From Cristatella mucedo (taxonomy: Eukaryota; Bryozoa; Phylactolaemata; Cristatellidae), in assembly GCA_009760855.2 (NCBI GenBank), contig WPIO01000010.1:6933501-6997500 (forward strand): a stretch of 64,000 bases of DNA, given 5' to 3'. The notes beneath the pieces are model-generated. The model worked only from the letters and a program-made list of their open reading frames with translations. It ran no database searches and was not told the origin of the DNA. This document shows positions 46,859 through 58,699 of the stretch, one piece after another (positions within the stretch are counted from its first letter, which is position 1; each line of letters opens with the position of its first letter). The position numbers were made by a program, and so were the translations under genes.

Positions 46859-48415
46859 TGTAAGTAGTTCACATGCGTAGGTAGATTATGAGTAGATTAT
46901 ATATGAATTGTAGTAGATTAAGGGTAGATTATAAGATTATATGTAGATTAAAAGCAGTTTATACATATTAGTAATTACGAGTAGATTTTATTATAATCAG
47001 GTTTTATGAATTGAGTAGGTTATATATGAATTATAAGTAGATTATATATCAATTACAGGTAGGTTATATAGAAATTGTGAGCTAATTATAAATGAATTAT
47101 GATTATATTACACGTAGATTATAAGTAGATCATTGGTAGATTATGAATAGATCATATCATAATTATGAGTAAATTATACGTCAATTAGATTTAGATTATA
47201 TAAAAACTATGAGTAAATTATAAATTACTATGAGTAGTTAATAATTATATTATTATTAAATTATGTGTTGATTATTGTAAATAATAGCTAGATTATGAAC
47301 ATATTATAATTATGAGTATTATATTAGAATTGTAAATATATAATAATTATCTTATGAGTACATTATACATGAATTATGAGTCCATATTAATTATGAGTAT
47401 ATTATAAGTAGATTATGTATGAGTAGATTATATATTAATTATGAGGTGATTGTACATAAATCATGAGTAAACTATCATTAGATTATAAGCAGATTGTAGG
47501 TAAATTGTAAATGAATATAAAGTAGATTGTATGTAGATTATGAGTACATTATATGCAAATTGTGAATACATTATAAGTCAATTATATGTAGATTATATAC
47601 GAATTATGAATAGGCCATAGGTTAATTATGTGTAGTATATAAATGAATTATGAGTAGATTTTAAATTAATTGAGTAGATTATAAGTAGATTGCATATGAA
47701 TTATGAGTATATTGTATATTAATTGTAAGCAGATTGTGGGTAGATTCTGGGTAAATTATAAATGAATGATGTGTAGATTAATATTAGATTAGATAAATTA
47801 TGAGTTGATTATGTATAAATTATGAGTAGATTTTATGTCGATCATGAATGGTAAATTGTAAATCAATAATGTGCGGATTATTATGATTGTACTATAGATT
47901 ATTATGATTACATTGTATGTGAATTATGAATATATTATTAGCTGATTATGTGTAGATCATAGGTGGATTATGAGTACATTATAAATGAATTATGAGGAGA
48001 TTATAAGTAGATTGTGGGTGATTGTAAGTGAATTACAATTAGATTATGAGTTCATTTACGACTTCATTATAAATAAATTAGGATTAGATTATAAGTTGAT
48101 TATTGGTATATTATGAGTATATTACGTATAGATTTTAAGTAGCTTATACGTATAAATATTATATAAAGTATGAGATATAAATATAGGTATTACTTTTAAG
48201 TATTATGAGTAGATTATACATTAATTAAGATCAGATTATAATTAGATTAGGTTATGATTAGACTACATGTAATTAAAAGTCATTTATATGTAAAGGTAGA
48301 TTATGAGTAGATTATGAATAAGTTATAAATGAATTATGAGTAGATTATTAGTAGATTGTGAGTAGATTATAGGTAGAAGATATTTAGTTTATATGTATAA
48401 GGAGATTATAAAATG
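46859..48415. repeat. 1.55-kb AT-rich degenerate tandem array
   Basis: Almost continuous variants of 10-12-base units such as gtagattatga, gtagattataa and atgaattatga, with no long open frame and very low GC. The unit is consistent but copies are heavily diverged. Ends sharply near 48415. Confidence 0.8.
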
Positions 48416-49060
48416 CAAATGTTAAGTGCCTTGACAGAGACTAAGTTCTTTCAGTTCGCTAGACAAATGTATTACGATTGTTATTATATTTACTATTATT
48501 GTTATCCTCAATCCTTACGACGTTCTACTGCCGATCACTTGTGAATGGACAGCCGTAGATGGGCTAAAAACAATTGTTCCAGACTCTTCCTATTTGTGAT
48601 TAGGTAATAACCATCAGGTCGTTCGAAGCAGCAGATCTCGAGTGAATGGTGACAAAAGCGTCTTAAATTTTTGGTAACACACCTAAGGTAGCACGCTGTA
48701 TGATCTAGAGAATGTTTAAACCGGCTCAATCGATATAATTGCTTTTCCTCGTATTTCCAGCTGAGCGGGAAAGGGGCTGTTCACAATCAGCAATGGAAGT
48801 ACCACCAGCGACAGAGCAGCAAATAATGAGGCCGTGCATCGGGCAGCTGCTCCGACCTAATGCTATACTTTCAATATGCACCTACGTGAAAATGCTTGCT
48901 CTGTGCTGACAATGCAGAAAAATGCCGTGATAGACTCTGGCTTCTTCTTAGAGCTGCCAGCACCCATTGTGAATTCCCATGCTGACACTCCTGAATGAAC
49001 ACCTTCCGCTATCTTAAAAGGCAGAGCCGCAGTACAATATGCACGCTTTACATATTTCAC
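48416..49060. other. No recognised feature
   Basis: Contains a weak LINE-A-like terminus near 48415-48500 (gtgccttgacagagactaag then an ATT-like tail), and otherwise unassigned sequence. Confidence 0.4.
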
Positions 49061-49065
49061 GGGGT

Positions 49066-49140
49066 TCGAAAAAATTAGTCTAGCCGTTAAATTCGTTCAC
49101 CTTGACATTGGTCGAAGCGACCGCCGTAACCATTAGAACT
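49066..49140 (-). mobile_element. SINE-2 fragment
   Basis: attcgttcaccttgacattg and following bases match the middle of SINE-2 in minus orientation. Confidence 0.5.
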
Positions 49141-49195
49141 CTTAAGCATGAACCTGGCATTGATTGAGTGCTGCAACCGCATTCTTTGATACGTT

Positions 49196-49290
49196 CAAGC
49201 TGAGCAAATGTAAAGCGCCTAGAAAGAGATTAAGTTCTCTGAGGGCGCTTTATCAAGTGCAATATTATTATTATTATTATTATTATTTAT
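49196..49290 (+). mobile_element. LINE-A 3' tail
   Basis: gcaaatgtaaagcgcctaga signature then (ATT)n at 49263-49288. Confidence 0.8.
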
Positions 49291-49382
49291 GCTCATATAA
49301 TGACTCATTACGAAACTTTTTGTAAGCAGACAGGTTTATTATAATTCAACGAGTGCAGTCACTGACATCTATAGTCTGGATC

Positions 49383-49535
49383 TTAGCCTAGGAGGTAAGA
49401 TGCTAGCTCTTAACGACCAAGATTGTGGGTTCGGGTCCTGCAGTAGGCGATTCTTTATTGCCGACCGAAAGCGGTGGCGATAGCGCAAAGGCTCTCCATT
49501 CGCTATATAAATGAGGCTGTTAAATCAGCTAAGAT
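49383..49535 (+). mobile_element. SINE-1 copy
   Basis: Head tcctaggaggtaagatgct-like, box B gtgggttcgggtcctgc, body gcggtggcgatagcgcaaag, end aaatgaggctgttaaatcag. Confidence 0.75.
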
Positions 49536-49739
49536 TAGGGTCGGAGGTCAGGCGGCTCGGGTACTGGCTGAGCTCGCTCTGAACGTCAGCCAGTAAGTAC
49601 TTCAACTTTTGAATCGTCGGGTGCGTTTTGCAGCACAACATCGCACGAATCTGACTGTTCTACCACAGCCCGCCAGTCTTACTTGCCGCCAGCACCTCGC
49701 GTCTATAGCTGAGGCTGCTCCGTGACAAATGCCTATAGA

Positions 49740-49911
49740 TCATAGCCGATAAACTCATTTTAGCAACTCTACGTCCCAAAGACACCGTCTCTCCGACTGC
49801 CGACTCTGGCCATTCCTCTCAAGCCGTTCTACACTGCGCTACTTTTGAACTACTTATTGCTTGCCTGGTCGGACGGAGCTACACTTTTCACCTCTCTTGT
49901 TTGAGATGAGG
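49740..49911 (+). mobile_element. LINE-B copy, 5' piece (split by solo LTR)
   Basis: ccgactgccgactctggcca through ttgagatgagg corresponds to the LINE-B region that in other copies reads cgactatggca...gcgtgagatgaag. It continues after 50214. Confidence 0.6.
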
Positions 49912-50210
49912 TGTTACGTTACTGTGTCTCCGGCTGCAGCAGCGCTAGTGGAGTCTCACGGAGACACGAAGACACGAGCCGGCGTGAAGGCACGAACGTG
50001 AGCGGTGAACGAGACTCTCATCTTTATTCCCCCAGCGGGTACATGTACGAGCTAGGGGCTGACTCCCCACCGATAAGGGAGTGCATCTGTGGTGAGCCAC
50101 TGTGGTGGGCCACACGCCCACATCAAAGGCTGCACCGAGCCAATTGCCCAACCAAATAGCTGCAGGTGGGGCATACACTACTGGCCGAGAAGCAACAGCC
50201 TCACACAACA
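49912..50210 (-). mobile_element. Solo LTR 2 (299 bp) inside LINE-B, 4-bp TSD
   Basis: Bounded by TGTTACG...CACAACA, the TG..CA ends of an LTR (TGTT/AACA). GAGG is duplicated at 49908-49911 and 50211-50214, and removing the insert restores the LINE-B sequence. AATAAA on the minus strand (50028-50023) suggests minus orientation. No internal retroviral genes: a solo LTR. Confidence 0.7.
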
Positions 50211-50335
50211 GAGGTGTGCTGGCTACCGTACGCTCGCCGAAAGCCACACCGGCTTTGAAAGTGCGATAAAAACCTCTCCTGAGAAAGCCAACTTAATCTG
50301 CAGGCATTGTGGAGTTTCGGACAGAAGTAAAAACA
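50211..50335 (+). mobile_element. LINE-B copy, 3' piece
   Basis: ggctaccgtacgctcgccga, aaaacctctcctgag and attgtggagtttcggacaga match the LINE-B terminus, continuing the piece ending at 49911. Confidence 0.6.
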
Positions 50336-51570
50336 GTTGTATAAGGCATATCTCCATCAGATCAGTATTTCTAATGCAGCTTGAGGTAATCCATGTTTCG
50401 AAGCTTGACGGCCGAGGAGGTTTTGTGGGTGCTACTGTTGACTACCTGCAGCAGTGACGCCTTAATATGCCAGAAAGGGCACATTCAATCGGCAGCGCTT
50501 GCCGCTACTTCTGCGGAGACCATCTAACTCCATGCTTACATCAACCAGCCACATCCAGTGAATTCGTGTAATCTATTGTAAGTCCCTGCCTCCTGGCCGT
50601 TCCCCTCGCTGCATCCTTTCACTCTAGCAGATGGCGAAGCTGAGGCGAGATCATAAGAGCTGTCCAGCATCATTTTCAGCTTTCTGGCAAATGCAATCTT
50701 GACATGCTTTGCTGTCTGCCTCACATTAGAGCTTCGCTATATGCCTCTGAGGCAGGCTCTTGGGGCGGTCCACGGCTGTCCTACTTGGCTGTGTAGTTGT
50801 GGACGCTATCACTGCTCTTCCAAGAGGGTGTGTGGTTCTACGGCATCTACTGGCACACATAGGTGATCGTTATTCAGACAAATACATCGTCGACTTTGTT
50901 TATCGATGTTCCACGTGGGAGATAAGTTAGAGGGGAAGAGGCTGCAGCGGTTAGCGGACGACTCGGACAAATTGCTACAAGGCATTCCTTTTTTGGGGGA
51001 ATCTGGACGTGAGGGTTAGGTTGCTGCAGGAGAAAGCATCACTGAATCTACTGAAACCCACCAAATGGCGTCGGCAGCTCGAAAATAAATTTCGTATTAA
51101 AGAGCAAGTTATCACTAGCGCATTTCCAAATTCTCAAGACACTCAGCTGTCTTTCTAGAGACTTTTACTACGAAACAAGAAATATAAAATATCTAAAATG
51201 AGCAGAGTTACTTTTTTCTTCATCTATAACTGATCATATCTCCTGGGTTGGGAGGTGGCATAGCTTGGAAATTTGGGCATGAACTAATTCGCTCAAAAAT
51301 AATACTACAAATTTATTTGTAGCTCATTCTAGCCTTTTGGTTTACTTTCAATCATTTTCGGTAAAGTCACTGACCCCTAACTAACTCAAAACTCCGCTGA
51401 TGAGCCTCCAGTAATCCTGTCCCCAGCAAAAGCACTGGGTAATGCCATCCACACTATGCAGCTCTATTCCGGGAATCTTCTGTTTTGAATAGGTGACGTA
51501 GGTGAATATATATCACAGGTTTCGGATGGCGCAGGTTCACTTCGAAACAAGACCGAGCACACCTGGACCA
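50336..51570. other. No recognised feature
   Basis: Intergenic, with no matched repeat and only short open frames. Confidence 0.4.
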
Positions 51571-51572
51571 TT

Positions 51573-52057
51573 TTAGGTCTCTTCATTCTATGGCTCCAGC
51601 CTATCTTTCAGATATACTACCCCATCAGGCAAAGCATCGTACCACTCGCTTTTCGGAATCCAACAGTCTAGAAATACCTCGTACAAACCTTAAATCCTTT
51701 GGAGACCGTGCATTTAGCTCGTATGCTCCCACAGCCTGGAACTCCCTCCCGACCTGCATCAGAACATCCCCTGACCTGACCACATTTAAAAGAAACTTAA
51801 AAACACACCTATTTAGTACAGCATTTAGTGGGTCCTTGTGATTCGTCCTCGATGTGCTTATGCGTGCTGACACTGTGCATGCTGCCACTAACCACATTTG
51901 CATGCTGACCCAGTGCATGTAACCCCTAACCATGTTATTCATTTTGTTTGTTTTTCAAGCATGATTTTACTTACTATTCTGTTGCGTATCACTTTGCAGC
52001 AAATGTAAAGCGCCTAGAAAGAGATTAAGTTCTCTGAGGGCGCTTTATCAAGTGCAA

Positions 52058-52093
<36 letters not shown>
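51573..52093 (+). mobile_element. LINE-A copy, youngest-looking, open 83-codon C-terminus
   Basis: Starts at the [12 protein letters not shown] region. An uninterrupted frame, 51590-51841, reads [35 protein letters not shown] and ends FSGSL with a stop. The complete 3' UTR, terminal signature and (ATT)n to 52091 follow. It serves as the reference for the family 3' end. Confidence 0.88.
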
Positions 52094-52094
<1 letters not shown>

Positions 52095-52200
52095 TGTCGA
52101 CTGATTCTTTTGTAATCTAAGCTGAAACCCACTAGCAGGTGAGCCAACTCTGCACAGCAATGACATCGAGCTGACAGCTAGACAAAACTTTTGCTATTCT

Positions 52201-52416
52201 CAGAGGCGAAGCTAGGGAGTGCCAGGGGTGGCAGCTGCCACCCCTGGCCTGGTAGGTGGGAGCCGAGTCTGACACCCGGTAGCTCGGCCGCGATTTTGCA
52301 ACGGTTTGCCCCTTAGTGCATGGCCAGGCTGCACGAAGACCCAGACACCCTTTACAGGGGGCTCCGCCCCCAGACCCCATCGCCACCCCGGGGCACCAAT
52401 CTTAGCTTCGCCTCTG
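52201..52416. mobile_element. 216-bp hAT-like MITE with 8-bp TSD
   Basis: Inverted termini cagaggcgaagctagg / ccagaggcgaagctaag (right end reversed), the CAGAGGCG start typical of many hAT MITEs. Flanked by gctattct (52193-52200) and gctatact (52417-52424), an 8-bp duplication with one mismatch. GC-rich interior with a gggggctccgccccc palindrome. No transposase. Confidence 0.8.
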
Positions 52417-52429
52417 GCTATACTTGTCA

Positions 52430-52970
52430 TTAAACTGAAACCATGGACATGTATAGAAAAATGTATCTAACCAAAATAAGGAATGAACTAATGCAGTGAA
52501 TATATGCATGCAGAGTTGAATTCGCATTTGAAATTTCACGTGGATCCGTTAAATATTGGCCAAGTTATGGAATTTATAAGTCACAAAGCTCAACTTGAAA
52601 CGAAGATTCTATACAGTCAGAAGCATGTACCTCAACAAACTTTTAGCATCTACCTCGATGCATCAAGGTTCAACGAGATAGGAAAAAAATCGTATATGAT
52701 GCAAAGATCGGAAAAATATATTTGTAGATACGTATGTATGTACGATAGCTTCCGATCAACTTTCGGGGTTGACTTTCTTTGCCGAATCTTTTTTTGGAAT
52801 GCTTTCCTTTTATGTGGAAATCGTCTAAACTCCAGTTCTCATCTTCAGTATGTTTGTCTTATGAAGTGTACCTTCAAAAGTTGCTCGATTTTTTAACCAG
52901 TCTTTTTGGTATTTTCTCGTGGTTTACTCTTAAATATTGCACCCTTGTGGCGCACCTGTCAACTGTTTCC
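52430..52970 (+). repeat. Family D repeat, copy 5 (130-codon open frame)
   Basis: Open frame 52504-52896 reads AELNSHLKFHVD, NIGQVMEFISH, HVPQQTFSIYLDASRF and SYMMQRS, collinear with copies 1, 2 and 4. It is followed directly by a LINE-A-like terminus. Confidence 0.65.
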
Positions 52971-52972
52971 TT

Positions 52973-53056
52973 TACAGCATATCCAAAGTGCTTAGAAAGA
53001 GACTAAGTTAGGTGAGGGCGAAATTCAACTATAATATTATTATATTATTATTAATG
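52973..53056 (+). mobile_element. LINE-A-like 3' tail joined to family D copy 5
   Basis: catatccaaagtgcttagaa, agactaagttaggtgagggc, then (ATT)n: a diverged version of the LINE-A terminus. Confidence 0.6.
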
Positions 53057-54360
53057 TTTTGACAGCCTCTTTTGTCTCTTAGTTGCATTATAAACTGGGT
53101 TTTTAGAAAATGTCAATAGACATGCCTGTACTTGCTGCTTAAAAAATTCTATTGCCATTTACCGCGGCACAGGTTACTATAATCGTGACATAAAATTTAA
53201 CTGCTTTCCGCCACAATCGAATTAACTTGAAGCTGTTGGCTAGTCACTACCGTTATTAGTAGCGTAAAGAAAATTAAGGTATTTGTGCTTTGGCTGACGT
53301 AAAACAGATAACTCACTCAAGTTTGGCTGTTTTGTGCGATTGTAAAAATGTCGATCGCTTTCGTAAAGTTGAATAATTCAAGTAAATTCAGACTTCCATT
53401 GAAATAGTAACACAAAATGCCTGGCGAGTTACAAAATCTATGACAAGGTAATTGAAATTGGCCTCAACATTTAAAGTTCGCCAAGTAGTCAACTTCAAAC
53501 GGGTGACTCACCGCAGCCACTTTTCCATACAAAACAAAATAAGCAGGATCCGCTAGTGAAGAAAACTATTAAAAATGTGCATACAATTTGTCGAACCTCT
53601 CCTGGTATGGCTGCTGTCACTGCTTCAGCGAGGCTGACAGGCGTGCTCAAGGTTGACTGCAGTACCACTAGCTAGCCGGCCAGGTTCTCAAAAGCTATAA
53701 GCCTATATTTCTTAGCCGGTATCCAGCGAACCCTTAACTACTCTCAATCTCAGAGTCCAGTTGCCGTTTTCGGCCGGCTTTGCGTCTGTCTATACCTAAC
53801 ATGCTTTGACTGGGTGCAGGGGCGAGACGCCCAAGCGGACCCTGCCGAGGGCCGTCGCCGGACGCTGCCGAATGCCGTCGCCACCGGACGCTGCCGAATG
53901 CCGTCGCCATCGCCGGCAATGCGCACACGGTGAATAGAACCTCACGCTCCGGCAGCGCTTCACGAAACCCGACCAAACCACGTGTGTGGCCACAACCTCG
54001 CCGACAGGGCAGCAAGTGCACGCCCGCCTAGGCGTCTCTTTTGATCCGGATAAATCAATAATGAGAACAGCGCCGAAGAGGAGGCAAGGTGCCATTTAAG
54101 CACACGACGAACAAAGCGAAATATGCATCATTTGACTCGAAGGCGCATCTGTAAGCAGGAATCAGAGCTCACCGCGACCCCTGCATAGGCAAATCCCGGA
54201 CCCAGATTACTCGACAATGCTCCCTAGCACTTGACCAGCTGCCGGTCTGCTTTCGCCTTCAATTCCGCCAATTTGACCTCTGTAAGGTCTCCGTTGAATT
54301 TAAGCTAGGTTTACCACAAAAATAACAGACGCTGAGCAACAGCGAAAGTAGCATCACCTA
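53057..54360. other. No recognised gene; short GC-rich tandem repeat
   Basis: At 53845-53915 a gacgctgccgaatgccgtcg unit recurs at roughly 27-base spacing, giving the GC-rich minus-strand open frames at 53734-54095. No known motif. Confidence 0.4.
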
Positions 54361-54361
54361 A

Positions 54362-54495
54362 GGACATCAACCTCAGCCAGGCCTTGGTCGGGCGAGCACC
54401 TTAATCGCTGAACCAAACCAGCTCCCCGAGGCATATGTGAAGCGCCTGAATAGAGATTAAGTTCTCTTGAGGAGCTATGAATGAATTACAAATGA
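54362..54495 (+). mobile_element. SINE-2 copy with inverted 5' part
   Basis: 54362-54420 is the SINE-2 head in minus orientation (gggcgagcaccttaatcgc). 54424-54490 is the tail in plus orientation (catatgtgaagcgcctgaat, gagattaagttctctt). The two halves are head to head. Confidence 0.6.
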
Positions 54496-54654
54496 ATTAT
54501 ATTATGACTCAACCATCAGCAAGGGTCTAGAATGCCGTTGTTTTGAAAAACTTCCCTTTCTAGTGAATTCTGGCCTATAGAGAGCTTGGTTCGAATCCAG
54601 CTGGCAACTGATAACAAAGGTGGCAATTGGGATCAACTTAAAGTGCTGCCAGTG

Positions 54655-54782
54655 CTGATTTGGTCCAGTGGTAAAGGTGCTCGCCCCAACCAAGTTCTGG
54701 CCGAGGTTGTGGGCTCGAGCCCCGTGGCATATGTGAAGCGCCTGAATAGAGATGTGAGTTCTCTTAGAGCACATTAAAAATC
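54655..54782 (+). mobile_element. SINE-2 copy, near-complete
   Basis: tRNA-like head tggtccagtggtaaaggtgc, box B GGCTCGAGCCCC (about 54712-54723), tail tgaagcgcctgaatagagat, gagttctcttagagc and aatcaatta. Confidence 0.75.
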
Positions 54783-56660
54783 AATTATATTTTTTACTAA
54801 AATTATGTTGGCCATAGTGGAAAGCATTGCTTCATTAAAACGGTGCAATCCTGCTCACCTGTTAGTAAGGCCTCGCTCGTGGTTTTTCATTTAAAATCTG
54901 GATCATGCTGCTGACGATGCTCGCCCAAGTTGCTTAATTTGTCTTACCACGCCGAACGTTTAGGCTAATGCCAATCTTTTTTGAGGTTCAATATCCCAAC
55001 AAGATGCTTTGATTCGAGTGGCCTGTTCCGGGGGGATCCTTAGACTAGCATCCCTGAGTAGCTAGCTTTGCGAGTTGAGTTTTCCATAGTAAGAGAGGCA
55101 CCCCATAGGAAACTAACCGGTCCTGGAAAGTACGAAACCTCATTATGCAGCTTGTTTCACTTGCCTCTCTTGAATTCTCGTTTGCCTATTTCATTTGCTG
55201 TAAACACCCTATACCAGCTACAGTCAGACGTCGAAACAATATACCAGCATTAACCAGCAAAACAACATTATGCATGCAAAGCATTTTGCAATCAGGAAGC
55301 CTTCGAGTTGCTGACATGCTGGCTGCCAGCCCAGGCTTGAATGCAATAATGCTCTTCAGCTAATTATACTCTGGTTACTAAGCACGTGAAGACGGTCCAG
55401 AATAATCGATGCCTCCATCGGCACATCATCGAAGTAGCTATAAGCCATTGCTCAACAGCAGAGAGACTGCCCCCCCCCCTAATGACTGAGGTCGCTGCTA
55501 ATGCTGAATGGCTAGATCTGGGCACGATATGATCTCCTGAGATCCAAGTTAATGAACCTGGATGAGACTGGTTGACTAGTGAAGTGCTCAAAGAGACGGA
55601 ACGACTATGGAGACAAACTTTTTCCCGATACTAAAGCATTAGTTACGCTGTTCTACTACGAGCTCACGGCCGGCCAGTCAGGATGAATGAAAAATCTTCA
55701 ATGGCCAGATCTGGTGGAGCCTAACTCATCACAAAATAAGATGTCAAGTAGCTGCAGACCACTCTTGCCTCGAGAAGCCAATGACAACCCGACACAACAT
55801 TCTCCTTCTCCGACTATTACCTTGCAGCCGTCAATATCAGCACAAGTGCACGAACCTTAAGGCAAGCTCCTCAAGAAAAATGACGAGTCTGCTGGCACAC
55901 CGGGTAGTGCACATCGTGTGAAAGAAAGAAAACCTGCATAGAACCTCTCATTCAGCCATATGTGCTGTTGGCTTGCTATGTCTTTGCACCCCAGTCTGAC
56001 CAAACGGAAACGTCATTCAACAAACCTTAACTATAAATAAGAAAACAACCGAAGGAGCAGGCTTGAGTTTCCAATGTCATAAGCATGCCATGAAACTATG
56101 GTGAAGTGCCGAGGCACTCGTTGACCACCACGCCCATCAGCCACCTCGGTCTACAAGCAGCTCATAACTACACGATGCAGTGTCGGCCCCAAGGTCGCAG
56201 TAGTGCTGTACAACGGCGAACACGTATAAATACCATTTGCATCAACTGTATGTTAGACAAACAATTAAGTAAGCTGGGGTTTCATTGCAGTAGCAGTATT
56301 ATGCACCACCACTGTATCCACACCAACGACCGGTGCCTCCTCGGCAGTCGGCAACCAAAGCGCTCTGCAGCTCTCCTTCGGCTGCGTCATCAGTAAGAGG
56401 ATCAGTCGATCTGTCAGTCAGCCTGCATGACGGCCGACACTACAGCACGGCAGCTGCCTCCGCGGCCAGGGAACAACCCTTCGACGACCACTGCTGCCGT
56501 GCACTGCGAATCTGAAGGGCTCCACCCAGTCGCACCAAGCCTGCAATAAAACGACAAGGCATCCTTACACATTGAGCCAGAGTAAACTACTGGGCAGTAG
56601 TCTACATGCAAGGGATCGAAGTGCGCAGCATGAATCACTCCACACAGGCACACACACGGG
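54783..56660. other. No recognised feature
   Basis: Intergenic, with a C run near 55471-55480. A 96-codon open frame at 56106-56396 has no recognisable motif. Confidence 0.4.
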
Positions 56661-56663
56661 CGG

Positions 56664-56729
<66 letters not shown>
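56664..56729. repeat. (CA)n microsatellite
   Basis: CA run of about 64 bases. Confidence 0.97.
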
Positions 56730-56731
<2 letters not shown>

Positions 56732-58695
56732 CCAGCGGGGGAATTGTGGAAAACCTACCCTCTCCTCGACGAGTGGAGATATTTTAAGAGAGAAAACAGA
56801 CCCACCAAAACCTCTCAGTGAACCCTGCCTCAAGTGGGGGGGGGATAAGACCAGCCATGTTGCCTTGGCCAGCAACTATTCCCTTGGGGGCAACAGAGCA
56901 CGTGATGGCCGATTGGCATATACCATGCTGGCGATTAGGCTGGCATGCACGATGGCTGGCAATTGGCATTCACCGTGGCTACTGGCTACTGGCCATGCGC
57001 CACCGAACCTTTGCTAGCCTGGTAGAGCCGCGGGAGCTGACGCCCCTGCCTGCTCGGCCAGCCACCCAAGCAAAGGTGTGTCTGCTGTGGATGCATCCCC
57101 ACAATTCGGTGGGCTGGCAGGAAGGCCGAAGTGCAAGGACAGAGAGCTATCACTATCGAAGCTCCTCCTCATCAGCAACGGGGCACTGGTTACGTAGACT
57201 TTGAGCACAGATTACTAGACACCGACTTCGGCTGAGCCAACGGTACACACTACACTCATCGGCAAGAACGAGCATGCGTTGGTCTGCCAAAAAAACGCTA
57301 GCACGGAAAGGCAGCCAAAGAAGAGCAAGAGGGGAAGTGGGCATAATGCTGCCACAATGTTTTTAGACTGCTCACCCAGCCCTTACTCCACTTAGTACAG
57401 CTAGTGAAGCTGCTTCAGCCAGATAAAGCTGGTTTTAAGCCGATCTAGACTTTGACGTGCTGTATTTTTAAAGAAAAGTATTACAAGTCATACGAAGAGG
57501 GATGAGCCTACTAGCCAATCTGCTAGTGCTTGCTAGTCAAAACACTATACAAAAAACGAGCCTGATCTGCCCGAGCAGTAAATAGACTGAACAAGAGCAC
57601 ACTATACAGACGAGATATTAGGTGAGGATGCAGCACGCGAGTTCAGAACTAATCAAGCACGAGGCACACGGCAGCAAACGAGATGGGCCAGTTAGGCAAA
57701 GCCTGAAAGCAAGCTCAGCACCGGACTTGCTCTTGCATTCCACCTCTCTACAACGAACGGAAGACTCAAAGACAGCCAAACAGCCTGTTGCCGAGTCTCC
57801 TCTCTTGGCTGGCTGGAAACATCTGTCACGTGATCCCACGTGAGCCCTGGCGATCGATTAGGCTATGCTTGGGACATGCCTAGCCTGCAAGTCCAGGAGT
57901 TGAGCTCCTCATACATACACTGTATGTGACCTAGCTTAATCATTGGGCATCCAATATTGCAAATGCTTACTGCATGTGCTGTCTACACTGGGCAAAACGC
58001 TTTGCTGAACCCCAGAACTAGCTTATTGCAAAGCTAAAACCCTGTAAAGCAGTGCAAGAAAAAGCAATTGTTCAAACTAGAACCAGTGTGGACATGTGTG
58101 ACCTCCATCCAAGAAAAACCACACCGACGAGGCTATTTTACCCTGAAAAACAAAGTAAAGCCAAGGTGAAGATGCCATGAAGGAAGCAGGCGACATTCTG
58201 GGCTATGGGCTATCATATGTGGGCATCCAAATGTGTGAAAAATAAGAAACGTTTACTGCTTAGTGCTGGCTAGGTTTTGAGGCCGACGTCATCCTCTTAT
58301 CACTGGCAGCAGCGCTACCAGTTTAAATTTGTTGCGAATGTTCTAGACGTGGCGGTGGTGTGCATGCTGTGTAGATTACAACCTTGACTAAGAAATATAA
58401 GTTGTTTCAGAATTCCTAAGTAAATAAGAGGAAGAGCATTCTCATATTCTGCATTTAAGTGTGACGGGCATCTTTACCTTCAGCTCTGCAAAAACCTTCG
58501 GGGATGCAACAAAGAGTACAAAGGCCACTAGTGCGCGCATACCTACACGAGATTATCGGGCCGATCAATGTGGACTTCTTCTGAGCAACAGCAAACAAAC
58601 TCGGCATGTGCAACCAACGAATAAAAAAAAGAATGACAGTTAAGACACTAGTACGACACGCCTGATACATAATGCCTAGGGAAAAATTGTAACAA
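56730..58695. other. No recognised feature
   Basis: Intergenic. The 128-codon open frame 56818-57204 (+) has no domain I recognise. Confidence 0.4.
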
Positions 58696-58699
58696 TGAT

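Noticed and set aside
53734-54095. GC-rich minus-strand frames of about 95-99 codons
   Set aside because: Driven by a short tandem repeat; no motif recognised.
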